Notes: generated by a model not told the origin, from the letters alone. A stretch of 45,945 bases of DNA from Mesorhizobium sp. ES1-4 (GCF_020164745.1 NZ_JAIUGV010000028.1:1-45945), one strand, 5' to 3'. Shown: positions 25,499 to 34,157, counted from the first letter of the stretch. Translations and numbers: made by a program.

Positions 25499-26148
25499 CA
25501 CGAGACGATCTATCGAAGCCTGTTCATCCAGGCGCGTGGGGTGTTGACAAAGGAGCTGCTTGAGCACCTTAGAGCCAGGCGCACCATCCGCCGCTCCAAA
25601 CACGCCAGCCTGAAGCGGAACGGGCTTGGCCAGATCAAGGATGCGGTCTCCATCAGCGAAAGGCCTGCGTCCGTTGAAGATCGTGCGGTCCCTGGCCATT
25701 GGGAGGGTGACCTGATCGGTGGATCCCGCAACAGCTATGTCGCGACGCTGGTCGAGCGTCACTCGCGCTATGTGATGCTGGTCAAGGTCGCCAACAAGGA
25801 TACCGAAAGCGTCGTCTCGGCACTGATCAAACAGGCGGGGAAGTCGGCGAACTGTACCAGTCGTTGACCTGGGACCGAGGCAAAGAGCTCGCCGACCACC
25901 AGCGCCTGACATTGGCCTCCGACGTCGAGGTCTACTTCTGCGATCCTCGATCGCCATGGCAGCGCGGCTCGAACGAAAACACCAACCGCTTGCTGCGCCA
26001 ATATCTGCCGCGTGGGACCGACCTATCCCTGCATAGCCAAGCCAAGCTCAGCGCGATCGCACGACAGCTCAACGAGAGGCCACGAAAGACCTTGCTCTAT
26101 CAAACCCCAGCAGACAAGTTCGCCGAGTGTGTTGCAGCGATCAGTTGA
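25499..26148 (+). pseudogene. IS30-family transposase, 3' part
   Basis: Homology resumes directly after the insert with HETIYRSLFIQARGVLTKEL. It carries the DDE core: EGDLIGGSRNSYVATLVERHSRY with the first Asp, then after a one-base shift near 25840 SLTWDRGKELADHQ with the second Asp, and SPWQRGSNENTNRLLRQYLP with the Glu. The C-terminus is RPRKTLLYQTPADKFAECV and the stop is at 26146-26148. Without the insert and indels the gene would be about 390 codons. Confidence 0.88.
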
Positions 26149-26238
26149 ACCCGCCACTGCCCTTTGTCAGAGAGCGAGTGTGTGAGAGCCTCAAGTGCCT
26201 TGTCGACTTCGTCGCTAGACCGGCATGATTACGTTCTG

Positions 26239-26535
26239 TTACATCGGCAGGCCTATATTGTTGGAAAAAGCGTACCACTCGTTGTAGTGGGCTGCGGTAA
26301 GCCGAGACCAATGGTCGAATGCCGCTTCCGGGCTTGGAAAGCGCCAAATTTCCACGGTCTGGAAATCATGCTGTCCGCGAATGTGATAGCGGCCAAGGGT
26401 TTCGGCGCCGGCCTCGGACGACTGCGCCGCAATGGCCTGCCACGCCGCGGCCTGCGCGCGTTTCTCGTCGGCGGAAAGCTTATACCAATGCGGTCGCGGC
26501 CGGGCATAGTGGATCCAGATACTTGCATCGTTCAT
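26239..26535 (-). CDS. Unrecognised 98-aa protein, small alpha/beta (ABM-like) domain
   Basis: I do not recognise a named family. The protein is rich in aromatic residues (WIHYARPRPHWYKLSADEKR.., VEIWRFPSPEAAFDHWSRL, YNEWYAFSNNIG). Its predicted pattern of strand, helix, strand, strand, helix, strand suits a ferredoxin-like dimeric alpha/beta barrel, as in antibiotic-biosynthesis-monooxygenase-like proteins. The same pattern with shared words (SxDE+R, GR, IWxxxSPE) is found in the C-terminal half of the adjacent larger protein. It is the last gene of the region D minus-strand operon, 11 bases after its neighbour. Possible roles are isomerase/mutarotase-like or heme-free oxygenase-like chemistry; none can be asserted. 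Confidence 0.75.
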   Translation of the reverse strand: MNDASIWIHYARPRPHWYKLSADEKRAQAAAWQAIAAQSSEAGAETLGRYHIRGQHDFQTVEIWRFPSPEAAFDHWSRLTAAHYNEWYAFSNNIGLPM

Positions 26536-26546
26536 GGTGAAACTCT

Positions 26547-27260
26547 CTACCTGATCACCGCATCTAACTGGGTGACGCGACCTATGATGTGGCGGGAGGT
26601 GGTGAACATGAAATCGGACGCGTGTTCGTGGCCGCTGATCGCTACGTCGATGATTTCGGGCGAGGCGGCCTCCCAGATGCCGAGATGGTGCCAGCCATGG
26701 GCCCAATCGAGCCGATGCCGCCCGGCGATATTAATGTTGAACCCGAGATCGCCCTTGAACGCGACATCGCATTCGGCATCGTAGTTGCGCCGCTCGTCGG
26801 GCGAGGCGGCCGACCAGGCATCATTCCACTCCCAGAGAGCCAGGAACCCCCATGAGCGGTCGATCGGTTCGCCGATACCGGCCACGACCGCAAACTCGCG
26901 AGGGCCAAGCAGCCACTCGGTGGTGAAGAGCCGAGCCCAGCCGGCCTGCTCCAGCCGCACAGTCCCGCGCAGCGCTGCAGCAAGGCTCGGGGCTTCGAAT
27001 ACCCCGGCGATGTCGACATCATGGGCAAAGCCGGTATCGAGCACGAAGGCGTTCGGGCTAGCTTCGGCGTCGAACATCTTGCGGATCGAGAGATGCCACC
27101 CCTCCCCCGCCAGTTGCTTGAGCACCCCCAGCACGCCATCGGCCGCGGCCGCATCCGTCTCGCCCGGTTCGAGCTGACGCTTCGCCAGGAACATTACAAC
27201 GCAGCGTCCGGCGGTCTGCGCCGACGAAAAGACTTCGGTTTCACTGGTGAGTAGGGTCAT
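26547..27260 (-). CDS. Unrecognised 237-aa protein, probably two ABM-like domains in tandem
   Basis: The ATG at 27260 overlaps the BtpA-family stop (ATGA), which fixes the start. Residues about 15-120 and 135-235 look like two copies of one small alpha/beta domain. The second contains FLALWEWNDAWSAASPDERR, then IAGRHRLDWAHGWHHLGIW, then EAASPEIIDVAISG, and lines up with the downstream 98-residue protein. Many Trp and His residues and a GWHHLGIWE strand suggest a buried ligand pocket. There is no signal peptide or membrane segment. Function unknown; operon position implies a step in sugar or glycoside breakdown, perhaps epimerisation or ring opening, but this is a guess. Confidence 0.8.
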   Translation of the reverse strand: MTLLTSETEVFSSAQTAGRCVVMFLAKRQLEPGETDAAAADGVLGVLKQLAGEGWHLSIRKMFDAEASPNAFVLDTGFAHDVDIAGVFEAPSLAAALRGTVRLEQAGWARLFTTEWLLGPREFAVVAGIGEPIDRSWGFLALWEWNDAWSAASPDERRNYDAECDVAFKGDLGFNINIAGRHRLDWAHGWHHLGIWEAASPEIIDVAISGHEHASDFMFTTSRHIIGRVTQLDAVIR

Positions 27261-28108
27261 GCGACACCTCGTGCCTTGGCGACCGCCTCCAGCAGCGCGG
27301 CGACGCGTCGCGGATCGACCGGGTTCCACCACAGCCCGTCTTCCTTGAGCCACTGCCCGATGATTGCGCCGTCGGCGGCGGCAAAGAGCTGCGGCACCTG
27401 CTCGGGGGATAGGCCTGAGCCGACGATCACCGGCAGATTGGTGCCGCCGCGCACCTCATCGACCTCCCGCCGCTCGGTGGGCGAGCCGGTGCGGGCGCCG
27501 GTGGCGATCAGCACGTCGGCATCGAACCATTCGGCATCTGTCGCCTGCTCGGCAATGCTGCGATCGGCAGTAATCGCGTGTGCGCCGAATTTGACATGTA
27601 CGTCGGCAAAGATTGCGACATCACGCGCGTCGATCATGGCTCGATAACGCATGGCTTCGGGCGCTGCAGCGTTGAGCAGGCCTTCATTGGCGACATAGGC
27701 ATTGGCCCATTGGTTGACGCGCACCCACTTCGCGCCTACGGCCTTGGCAACGGCTAGCGCCGGAATGGCGCCGTTGGCGACACAGGTGATGCCGATCGGC
27801 ACATCGACCGCGCCGCGCACCTCCATGCACGCAGCGGTTAGCGCTGCCACGGTCTCGTGGCCAATATGCTCGGGCCGGCTGAATGGCATATCGCTGGCAT
27901 TCTCGACGATGATGCCGTCGATGCCACCATCGGCGAGCGTCTTCGCGTCGCGCACCGCCGCTGCATAGACGTCGGTCATCGCCTCGCGGTCGTAGCGCGG
28001 GGCCCCGGGGAGCGAGCGCAAATGGATCACGCCGATGACCGGCTTGCGCACCGAAAAGATGGCGTCGAGGGCGTTCGGCTTGGCCGGCAGGACTTTCGTG
28101 TTTGGCAT
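27257..28108 (-). CDS. BtpA/SgcQ family TIM-barrel protein
   Basis: A 283-residue protein of the BtpA family, named for a cyanobacterial photosystem I biogenesis factor and including E. coli SgcQ of a cryptic sugar operon. Characteristic stretches are PVIGVIHLRSLPGAPRY, GIDGIIVENASDMPF, WVRVNQWANAYVANEGLL, IFADVHVKFGAHAI and the C-terminal phosphate-gripping PVIVGSGLSPEQV. The ATG at 28108 begins one base after the kinase stop. In sugar operons these proteins are thought to act on phosphorylated sugar or nucleoside-like compounds, which fits its place directly after a PfkB kinase. The reaction is not established. Confidence 0.88.
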   Translation of the reverse strand: MPNTKVLPAKPNALDAIFSVRKPVIGVIHLRSLPGAPRYDREAMTDVYAAAVRDAKTLADGGIDGIIVENASDMPFSRPEHIGHETVAALTAACMEVRGAVDVPIGITCVANGAIPALAVAKAVGAKWVRVNQWANAYVANEGLLNAAAPEAMRYRAMIDARDVAIFADVHVKFGAHAITADRSIAEQATDAEWFDADVLIATGARTGSPTERREVDEVRGGTNLPVIVGSGLSPEQVPQLFAAADGAIIGQWLKEDGLWWNPVDPRRVAALLEAVAKARGVA

Positions 28109-28109
28109 C

Positions 28110-29039
28110 TCAATCCTCGTGTTGCTCGTGAAGCCGGGAAGGTTCGGCGCGCGCCGCAAACGCCCGCAGCGTCTCGGGCGTTGGATAGGAAGCCTGGGCG
28201 CCCGGGTGTTCGCAGCTGAGAGCTGCGGCCAGCACCGCCGATGGCAGCGATTCGACCGCCGAACAACCGCGCAGTCGCTGGGCGATGAACCAGCCGGCAA
28301 GGCAATCGCCGGCGCCGGTGGTGTCGCGCACCACCGGCCGGACCGGACTTTCGATGGGGGTGTCGGCCCCGCCGCGCTCGACAAGCCGCACGCCTCTCGA
28401 ACCGAGCGTCAGCACGACGGCGCCGACCCCCATTGCCAGCAGAGTCGCCGCGGGCGCGGTCCCGATCCGCCGAGCCGCCTGCTCGTTGCAGAACACCACA
28501 GCGGCCCCGGCAATCACATCGGCCAACGATGCAACGCCTGTGGCGAACGAGGCCGGCTCCAGATCGACAGACCACGGAATGCCCGTAGCGCGGCACCGTT
28601 CGACCAACCGAGACGCGGCAGTGCCGTAGACGGCCGTGTGTATCCAGGCGACTCCAGCCAGATCCACCGCCTCGATTTGGGCTACCGAGGGATACATCGA
28701 GACCCCTGGATCGAGCAGGAGCCGCTTTTCACCATGCGGCTCCAGAAGGATCACCACTTGGCAGGTCCGTCCTCCGACCTTTTCGCTTTCGACCTGGACG
28801 CCGACGCGTTCCAAGCTTGTGCGCGCGAACCGCGAACCGGCATCATCACCGGTTTGCATCAGCATTCGGGTCGAAGCCCCTGCCCGCGCGCACGCCACCG
28901 CCGCGTTGGCGACGACGCCGCCCGCCAATTCGCACGACGAGGTGACATGCACCTTCTCGTCGGGCGCCGGCACGTGGTCGATGACCAGAGTGAGATCGAG
29001 GCTGACGTCCCCGACGAACAGGGCAGTTGCGGCAGTCAT
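28110..29039 (-). CDS. PfkB-family carbohydrate kinase
   Basis: A 309-residue ribokinase-fold kinase. Visible are the N-terminal GGVVANAAVACARAG segment and the C-terminal signature DTTGAGDCLAGWF with the catalytic Asp. The ATG at 29039 was chosen because residues before it lack homology; GAGGATTCCTTCC lies upstream. It probably phosphorylates the sugar or polyol released in this pathway, with the BtpA-family protein acting next. Substrate class cannot be told from the sequence; inositol-, fructose- and nucleoside-type kinases all share these motifs. Confidence 0.87.
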   Translation of the reverse strand: MTAATALFVGDVSLDLTLVIDHVPAPDEKVHVTSSCELAGGVVANAAVACARAGASTRMLMQTGDDAGSRFARTSLERVGVQVESEKVGGRTCQVVILLEPHGEKRLLLDPGVSMYPSVAQIEAVDLAGVAWIHTAVYGTAASRLVERCRATGIPWSVDLEPASFATGVASLADVIAGAAVVFCNEQAARRIGTAPAATLLAMGVGAVVLTLGSRGVRLVERGGADTPIESPVRPVVRDTTGAGDCLAGWFIAQRLRGCSAVESLPSAVLAAALSCEHPGAQASYPTPETLRAFAARAEPSRLHEQHED

Positions 29040-29062
29040 GGAAGGAATCCTCAGGTGAAGGC

Positions 29063-29899
29063 TCAGGCGACGAAGCTTTCCATCGCCGCCTTGCCGACCG
29101 CCGCCACCTTGACCGGGTCTTCTGCCCAATAGTCCTCGTTCAGCAATTCCAGTGCCCAGTAGCCGTCATAGCCATGGGCCAGCAGACCGTCCCGGATCGC
29201 CTTGAGCTGCAGCGCGCCGTCCCCCGGCATCAAGCGGTGCTTGTCTTCCCAGCTATCGGGCCGCATGTCGGGCAGGTCGCAGATATGCACATGCAGCACT
29301 TGGCTCGGCCGCAGTGCCGAGATGTCGGCGAGCGTGCCACCACTGCGGATGAAGTGGAACACGTCGAAATTGATGCCGACTGCGGGATGGTCGACTTTCT
29401 CGACAAACTCCCGCGTCTCGTTGAGTGCTGCCAGAAGGAATGGCCCAATCGGCGGATTGAGGCTCAGCGCCTCGACGCCGATGGCAACGCCATGTGCCTG
29501 CGCCAGATCTGCCGCCACCCTCACGTTCCGTATAGCGCCCTCGACCCACTCCTTGCCGGCGACGCCTCGGCCCGGATCGGCGCCGATGCCGAGGCAGCGG
29601 ATGCCAAGCTCTTCGCACATCAGGATTTGCCGCTTAAGCGAAACCATGTAAGCGTCGAAATCAGCCCCACGCGCCAGGAACAGGCCCGGTCCAGTTGGCG
29701 CAAGGCCAATCGCGGCGACCGGCGTCAGGCCGCTTTTGGCCAGGAGTGCCTTGAGGTCGACAAGGCTGTGGGCGGTCAGATATTTATCGGCCTTCTCGAT
29801 CGAGAGCTCCACGGCTGTCCAGCCGGTTGCGGCAAACGCCTTGAAATCGGTTTCGAGGTCGGTCGGGAATGTGGTGATTTCCGAAATGCTAATCTTCAT
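29063..29899 (-). CDS. Sugar phosphate isomerase/epimerase family protein (xylose isomerase-like TIM barrel) 1
   Basis: A 278-residue TIM barrel of the AP-endonuclease-2/xylose-isomerase-like superfamily. Metal ligands are in place: Glu in GVEALS, Asp and His in NFDVFHF, His in HVHICD, and Glu in WALELLNEDYW. The family includes 3-ketohexose epimerases, hydroxypyruvate isomerase, inosose isomerase and 3-keto-glycoside eliminases. It is one of two such proteins in this operon, together with a GMC flavoenzyme across the regulator; that combination is known from oxidative deglycosylation routes. Which of these reactions it performs is open. Confidence 0.87.
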   Translation of the reverse strand: MKISISEITTFPTDLETDFKAFAATGWTAVELSIEKADKYLTAHSLVDLKALLAKSGLTPVAAIGLAPTGPGLFLARGADFDAYMVSLKRQILMCEELGIRCLGIGADPGRGVAGKEWVEGAIRNVRVAADLAQAHGVAIGVEALSLNPPIGPFLLAALNETREFVEKVDHPAVGINFDVFHFIRSGGTLADISALRPSQVLHVHICDLPDMRPDSWEDKHRLMPGDGALQLKAIRDGLLAHGYDGYWALELLNEDYWAEDPVKVAAVGKAAMESFVA

Positions 29900-29992
29900 G
29901 TCATTCTCCGGGGAACGCTTCGCCTAAGCCGGGCAGTCGGTGTCAATCGAACTCGCCCGGCGCACGCATGGATGGGACAGTCGTGGTTCGCG

Positions 29993-30928
29993 TCAGGCCA
30001 TGTAGCGCGACAGCGTCTTGTAGCCGAGGGTCAGTCCGAACTCGTCGCGGCCGTAATTGCCGACCACGTCGGCCTCGCTCTGATGCTCGGTAAAGGCCGC
30101 GGTGTTGGCGAACACGTCGTCTTCGTGCTCGATGTCGAGATTACCTTTATAGCCCGAGTCATAGAGGGCGGTGATGAGCTTGGGCCAATCGACTTCACCC
30201 CAGCCGGGGGTGCGCGCGCGCGGCCAGCCATGCGCCATGACGTGACCCTGGAAGGTCGTCGCCGAGCCGAGGATGCTCACCCGGCTCATGATGTCGCGGC
30301 GTATCTCGAGATCCTTGGCGTGGACATGGAAGATCTTTTTGGCGTACTGCCGGATCGCTGCGATGTAGTCGATGTGCAGCCAGATGCAGTGCGAGGGATC
30401 GAACTCGAGCCCGAGGTTTTCGGAAGGTACCAGCCGGAATATTTCGTCCCAGAGCTCGGGGCTATAAGCGATGTTGTCGCCGGTGCCAGTCATGAAGTCG
30501 TGCATCGGGCAATTCTCGATGGCAACCCGGATGCCCTTCTTTTCCGCCAAGTCCATGAGCGGGGAAAATACCTCCTTGAACGGCGCAAAGCTTTCGTGAA
30601 CTGGACGCGACTTGCGACGACCGGCAAAGGTCGCGACCACGCCAACTTCCATGCGCTCGGCAAGTCCGATGACCTGCTTGAGGTAGCGCTGTGCTTCCTT
30701 GCCGGCGGTCTCATCTTCGCTCAGAACGTTGGGGTAGTAGCCAAGCGCCGAAATCTCGATGTTCTTGGACGCCAGATCGCCCTTGATCTCCGCAATCCGA
30801 CCATCGGTGATCGTATCGGCGTTCAGCGATGATTGGGGCCAGGCAGAGAGTTGCAGGGATGTGAAGCCGGTGCGGTGCGCAAACGCAGACACCTGCTCTG
30901 AGTAATCGGTAAAGAATCCTAGTCGCAT
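29993..30928 (-). CDS. Sugar phosphate isomerase/epimerase family protein (xylose isomerase-like TIM barrel) 2
   Basis: A 311-residue protein of the same superfamily as the downstream gene but not a close copy. The ligands Glu (AIENCP), Asp-His (EFDPSHC), His (HVHAKDLE) and the final Glu (LDIEHED) are present. An insertion between the third and last ligand (SRVSILGSATTFQGHVMAHGWP..) is longer than usual. The ATG at 30928 is used; the longer open frame to 31159 is only overlap with the dehydrogenase. A 93-base gap separates it from TIM barrel 1. Probably acts on a keto-sugar or keto-glycoside. Confidence 0.87.
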   Translation of the reverse strand: MRLGFFTDYSEQVSAFAHRTGFTSLQLSAWPQSSLNADTITDGRIAEIKGDLASKNIEISALGYYPNVLSEDETAGKEAQRYLKQVIGLAERMEVGVVATFAGRRKSRPVHESFAPFKEVFSPLMDLAEKKGIRVAIENCPMHDFMTGTGDNIAYSPELWDEIFRLVPSENLGLEFDPSHCIWLHIDYIAAIRQYAKKIFHVHAKDLEIRRDIMSRVSILGSATTFQGHVMAHGWPRARTPGWGEVDWPKLITALYDSGYKGNLDIEHEDDVFANTAAFTEHQSEADVVGNYGRDEFGLTLGYKTLSRYMA

Positions 30929-30992
30929 ATTGGTCCTCGTGATATGGGGAGAGTTAGACGGCTCCCGCAAGCGCGTGAGCCGCCCCGCCGGT

Positions 30993-31979
30993 TCAAAAGC
31001 TGATGACGCCCTTGATGTACGTTTTGTCCTTACTGTGATCGAAGAGGCGCTGGGCTTCGTCCATCGGCGCGCGGTGGGTGATGAGGTCAGCCATGTTGAG
31101 GGCGCCGCACTTGAGCAGACCGACCGTGCGGTAAAAGATCTGCGTGAAATCGGTGGCAATCATCGGCGAGGCGTTGAGGACGCGGATGCCACGCATGTGC
31201 CAAAGCGTGCCGTCGACGGTGGCCGCACCTTCCTGGTGGCCGAACATCACAAGGGTACCGCCGACGCGGACCAACTCGCTGGCGCGCTTTAGACCCGACG
31301 CGCTGCCCGAGGCTTCGAACACCACATCGCACGGTCCACCTTCGAACCCCGGTACGACATACTGATTGGGCATCGGGCGCGCCGGGGCGAATTTCGCTAT
31401 CTGGGCGACGACGTCGTTCGCATCGGACCGCAGCGCTTCGTCGGCACCGTTGCGGAGCGCTTGCTCAAGACTGAAATCGCGAAGCGCCAGGGCAATCCGC
31501 AGCCGCGCCGGTGAATGGCGCAGGCATTGCAGGAGCCCGAGCCCCATGAAGCCGCAACCGACAACGGCCACCACATCATCGGGCTGAATCGCGGCGACGG
31601 CGACGCCGTTGACGCAGCAGGCGATCGGCTCCACCACCCAGCGGCTCCAGTCCTCGACCGGACCGGGAATCAACATCGCCTGGGATTCCTTGGCGACAGT
31701 GTGGGTGCTGAAGCGCTCCTGGCCGAGCAGCGCCACTGCATCGCCAATTTTGAAGCGGGTCACTTCAGCGCCGACCACCTCCACTTCACCCGCAGCCTCA
31801 TGGCCGGCAAAGGCTGGAAAGCTTTCGGCTCTATCGCTGTGGAAAAGGGAGACATCGCCGTGGCAAACCCCGCATGCTCGTACCCTGACGCCGATTTCGT
31901 CCGGACCGGGAGCGGCAATGGTCCTCTCCTTGATTTCCACCGTGCCTTTGAGTGGGAAATGCAGTGCTTGCGACTTCAT
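30993..31979 (-). CDS. Zinc-type alcohol/polyol dehydrogenase (MDR family)
   Basis: A 328-residue medium-chain dehydrogenase. The catalytic zinc site is complete (Cys in ACGVCHGD, GHEAAGEV, Glu in VVEPIACCVNG), and the Rossmann motif is VVGCGFMGLGL. The four-Cys structural zinc loop of many family members is absent. It lies 49 bases after the permease stop. The ATG at 31979 with a normal N-terminus (MKSQALHFPLKG) is preferred over an upstream frame. Polyol or inositol-like substrates are typical for relatives in sugar-ABC operons. Confidence 0.87.
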   Translation of the reverse strand: MKSQALHFPLKGTVEIKERTIAAPGPDEIGVRVRACGVCHGDVSLFHSDRAESFPAFAGHEAAGEVEVVGAEVTRFKIGDAVALLGQERFSTHTVAKESQAMLIPGPVEDWSRWVVEPIACCVNGVAVAAIQPDDVVAVVGCGFMGLGLLQCLRHSPARLRIALALRDFSLEQALRNGADEALRSDANDVVAQIAKFAPARPMPNQYVVPGFEGGPCDVVFEASGSASGLKRASELVRVGGTLVMFGHQEGAATVDGTLWHMRGIRVLNASPMIATDFTQIFYRTVGLLKCGALNMADLITHRAPMDEAQRLFDHSKDKTYIKGVISF

Positions 31980-32028
31980 GATGGTCCTCGAAATGCGGCC
32001 TGACGGTCGGTGTGGAAAACGGCGGGGG

Positions 32029-33288
32029 TCACGAAAGGCCAGCGTTGGCCCCTCCACGTCTTGCCAGCGCATCGACTGAAACCGCAATGAGCAGGACGAT
32101 TCCTGTGACGACGTAGCGGGTCGCTGCCGAGAGGCCGAGAAGGCCCATGCCGTTGTCGATCATGGCAATGACGAGACCGCCAAGTATAGCGTGGACGGCC
32201 TTGCCGCGTCCGCCGAACAGACTGGTACCGCCGATGACGGCCGCGGCGATGCTGTAAAGCACGAGAGTACCGCCATCGAGATTGGTCGAAACCGAGCGAA
32301 GTCTCGAGGCATAGATGATGCCGGCCACCGCGCCCATCAAGCCGGAGATGCCGAACACGAGGACGCGCGCCCTGCCGACCGCTATGCCGGCGCGCCGGGC
32401 GGCCTCGGCGTTGCCGCCGATGGCGTAGATGTAGGTACCAAAGGCCGTGCGATTGAGCAGAACGGTCCACGTTATAACGAAGAACAAAAGGATGAGCACA
32501 ATCCAAGGAACCCCGGTCACGGGCGCGAAATTGCCGCGATTGACACTGCAGAGCCCGACAATGGCGATGGCCAGAGCCGCGACGAGCCCGATGCGCACAT
32601 ACGTCATTAGCGGCGCACGCACGGCGTTTCCATTGCGGCGGCGGTTTCGGTCGGCTATCAGGTTATCGGCGGCAAACAGCACGATGAGACAGGCGGCGAT
32701 AATCCAGCCGATCGTTGATGGCATCACGCCGTTGGCAAGACTGACGATTACAGGATCCTGGATCGGTACGGTGCCGCCATTGCCGAGGATGATGAGCATC
32801 ACCCCGTTCCAGGCCAGCAGCCCCGCCAGTGTCACGACGAAGGACGGCAGCCGCACAATGGTGATTATCAGTCCGTGGAAAATGCCTATGGCAGTTCCCG
32901 CGAGCAGACCGCAAGCAATGCCGGTATACCAAGGGTTGCCGGCGTCTCCATAAATTAGCGTCGCCACGATGACGCCCGCCACTCCGCCAATAAAGCCGAT
33001 CGACAGGTCGACTTCTCCGATCAGCAGCACGAAAACCATGCCCATCGCGAGCAGCATATAGACAGCGCCCTGCACCATGAGATTGACCAGATTGCCCGGT
33101 GTCAGAAAATTGCCGTTCAACGCCTGGAAGATTACGGCGAGAATGACGAGCCCTACCAGCACCGGCAGCATGCCCATGTCGCCTGAACGCATCCCGGCAA
33201 ATGTTTCGACGAATGCCAACCGCCGCGCCCTAGGCAGCGGTTGCGCTCCGCCATCGATGTTCGACGATAGTTCTTGGATGGGTGTCAA
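32029..33288 (-). CDS. Sugar ABC transporter permease (XylH-like)
   Basis: A 419-residue inner-membrane permease of the XylH/FrcC type, longer than RbsC because of an extra hydrophilic loop (NLIADRNRRRNGNAVRAP) between membrane segments. About ten hydrophobic segments are visible, and the conserved block GEVDLSIGFIGG follows the fourth. IYAIGGNAEAARRAGIAVGRARV is the usual coupling segment. The ATG overlaps the ATPase stop (ATGA). It is the only permease of region D and so would serve both binding proteins. Confidence 0.9.
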   Translation of the reverse strand: MTPIQELSSNIDGGAQPLPRARRLAFVETFAGMRSGDMGMLPVLVGLVILAVIFQALNGNFLTPGNLVNLMVQGAVYMLLAMGMVFVLLIGEVDLSIGFIGGVAGVIVATLIYGDAGNPWYTGIACGLLAGTAIGIFHGLIITIVRLPSFVVTLAGLLAWNGVMLIILGNGGTVPIQDPVIVSLANGVMPSTIGWIIAACLIVLFAADNLIADRNRRRNGNAVRAPLMTYVRIGLVAALAIAIVGLCSVNRGNFAPVTGVPWIVLILLFFVITWTVLLNRTAFGTYIYAIGGNAEAARRAGIAVGRARVLVFGISGLMGAVAGIIYASRLRSVSTNLDGGTLVLYSIAAAVIGGTSLFGGRGKAVHAILGGLVIAMIDNGMGLLGLSAATRYVVTGIVLLIAVSVDALARRGGANAGLS

Positions 33289-34097
33289 TTTTCTATCCCC
33301 GACGTGGATGACTGGGCCGCTGCGCCGGCCTGGCGCAGCGCATCACTGGCAAGCTCGCCGCGCAGACGGCCGGTGGTGATGAGTTCGACCAGTTGCTGGC
33401 TGTCGACTTCGTCACGCTGCACCTGGGTGACAAGACGCCCGAGCCTGAGGACGGCGATGCTGTCCGAAACACTGAGGACGTCCTCGAGGTTGTGGCTGAT
33501 CAGCAGCACCCCGAGGCCGCGCTCGGCGAGCCTCCGCACCAGGGCGAGCACCTGCTTGGTCTGGGCGACGCCCAAGGCGGCGGTCGGCTCGTCGAGCACC
33601 ACGAGCTTGGAATTCCACATGACCGCCTTCGCGACGGCTATCGATTGCCGCTGGCCGCCCGACAGGCTGGCCACGGGTTGGCGCACCGATTTCACCGTCG
33701 TCACCGATAGGCCCGTCAGCACGTCGCGGGCAGCGACCTCCATGGCATTGTGGTCGAGCAGGAAGCCGCGTTTTCGCTCACGTCCGAGAAACATGTTCTG
33801 GACGACATCGAGATTGTCGCAGAGCGCCAGATCCTGGTAGACGAATTCGATCCCCACGGCCGAGGCGGCCTTCGGATTGGCGACCTTGACCGGCTGGCCC
33901 TCCCAACTCATCTGACCGCTGTCGGCCTGATAGATGCCGGCGATGCACTTGATCAGTGTCGACTTGCCGGCGCCGTTGTCGCCGACAAGGGCAGTCACGG
34001 ATCCGGCCTTGATGTCGAGATCGACGCCCAGCAGCACCTGCACGGCGCCAAAGCTCTTCTTGATATCTCGCAAACTCAGCAATGTCGGCGCGCTCAT
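33285..34097 (-). CDS. Sugar ABC transporter ATP-binding protein (FrcA-like, single domain)
   Basis: A 270-residue single-domain ATPase: Walker A GDNGAGKST, Q-loop FVYQDLALCDN, signature LSGGQRQSIAVAKAV, Walker B LVVLDEPTAALG, and an H-loop in LISHNLEDV. Single-domain ATPases with a XylH-like permease are the FrcA arrangement of rhizobial fructose-type importers, in contrast to the two-domain RbsA-type in region A. It starts 60 bases after the binding-protein stop; a GC-rich hairpin lies in that gap. Confidence 0.9.
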   Translation of the reverse strand: MSAPTLLSLRDIKKSFGAVQVLLGVDLDIKAGSVTALVGDNGAGKSTLIKCIAGIYQADSGQMSWEGQPVKVANPKAASAVGIEFVYQDLALCDNLDVVQNMFLGRERKRGFLLDHNAMEVAARDVLTGLSVTTVKSVRQPVASLSGGQRQSIAVAKAVMWNSKLVVLDEPTAALGVAQTKQVLALVRRLAERGLGVLLISHNLEDVLSVSDSIAVLRLGRLVTQVQRDEVDSQQLVELITTGRLRGELASDALRQAGAAAQSSTSGIEN

Positions 34098-34124
34098 CGG
34101 CAGCCTCGTGTCGGTTGGTCGAAA

Positions 34125-34151
34125 GACGGGACGCGGCGCGCGCGCCCCGTC
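34125..34151. other. GC-rich hairpin between the binding-protein and ATPase genes
   Basis: GACGGG at 34125-34130 and CCCGTC at 34146-34151 flank a GC alternating core that can extend the stem. There is no T-run. Position after a binding-protein gene is like the stronger hairpin at 16717-16752. Confidence 0.45.
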
Positions 34152-34157
34152 CGCAAT

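Larger units (their letters stand above)
23774..26155 (+). mobile_element. IS30-family element, degenerate, interrupted by an IS630-family element
   Basis: Left end around 23774-23798 (GGTGGGCTCAAC...GCAACA) and right end around 26129-26155, read on the opposite strand (GGCGGGTTCAAC...GCAACA), form approximate inverted repeats of about 25 bases. Between them lies one IS30-type transposase gene split by a 1.16-kb insert. Exact ends and target duplication were not resolved by eye. Confidence 0.6.

Noticed and set aside
23083..26148. Treating the IS30 and M20 fragments as functional genes with sequencing errors
   Set aside because: Several independent indels plus truncation by other elements make real decay more likely than sequencing error.
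26150..26220. Minus-strand reading SDEVDKALEALTHSL that resembles the last residues of PLP-dependent aminotransferases
   Set aside because: About 20 codons only, no supporting context; chance similarity of a helical stretch is likely.
29027..30832. Long open frame (601 codons) on the plus strand
   Set aside because: It lies opposite two clear TIM-barrel genes and the kinase; the translation shows no family features. It is a GC-rich antisense shadow.
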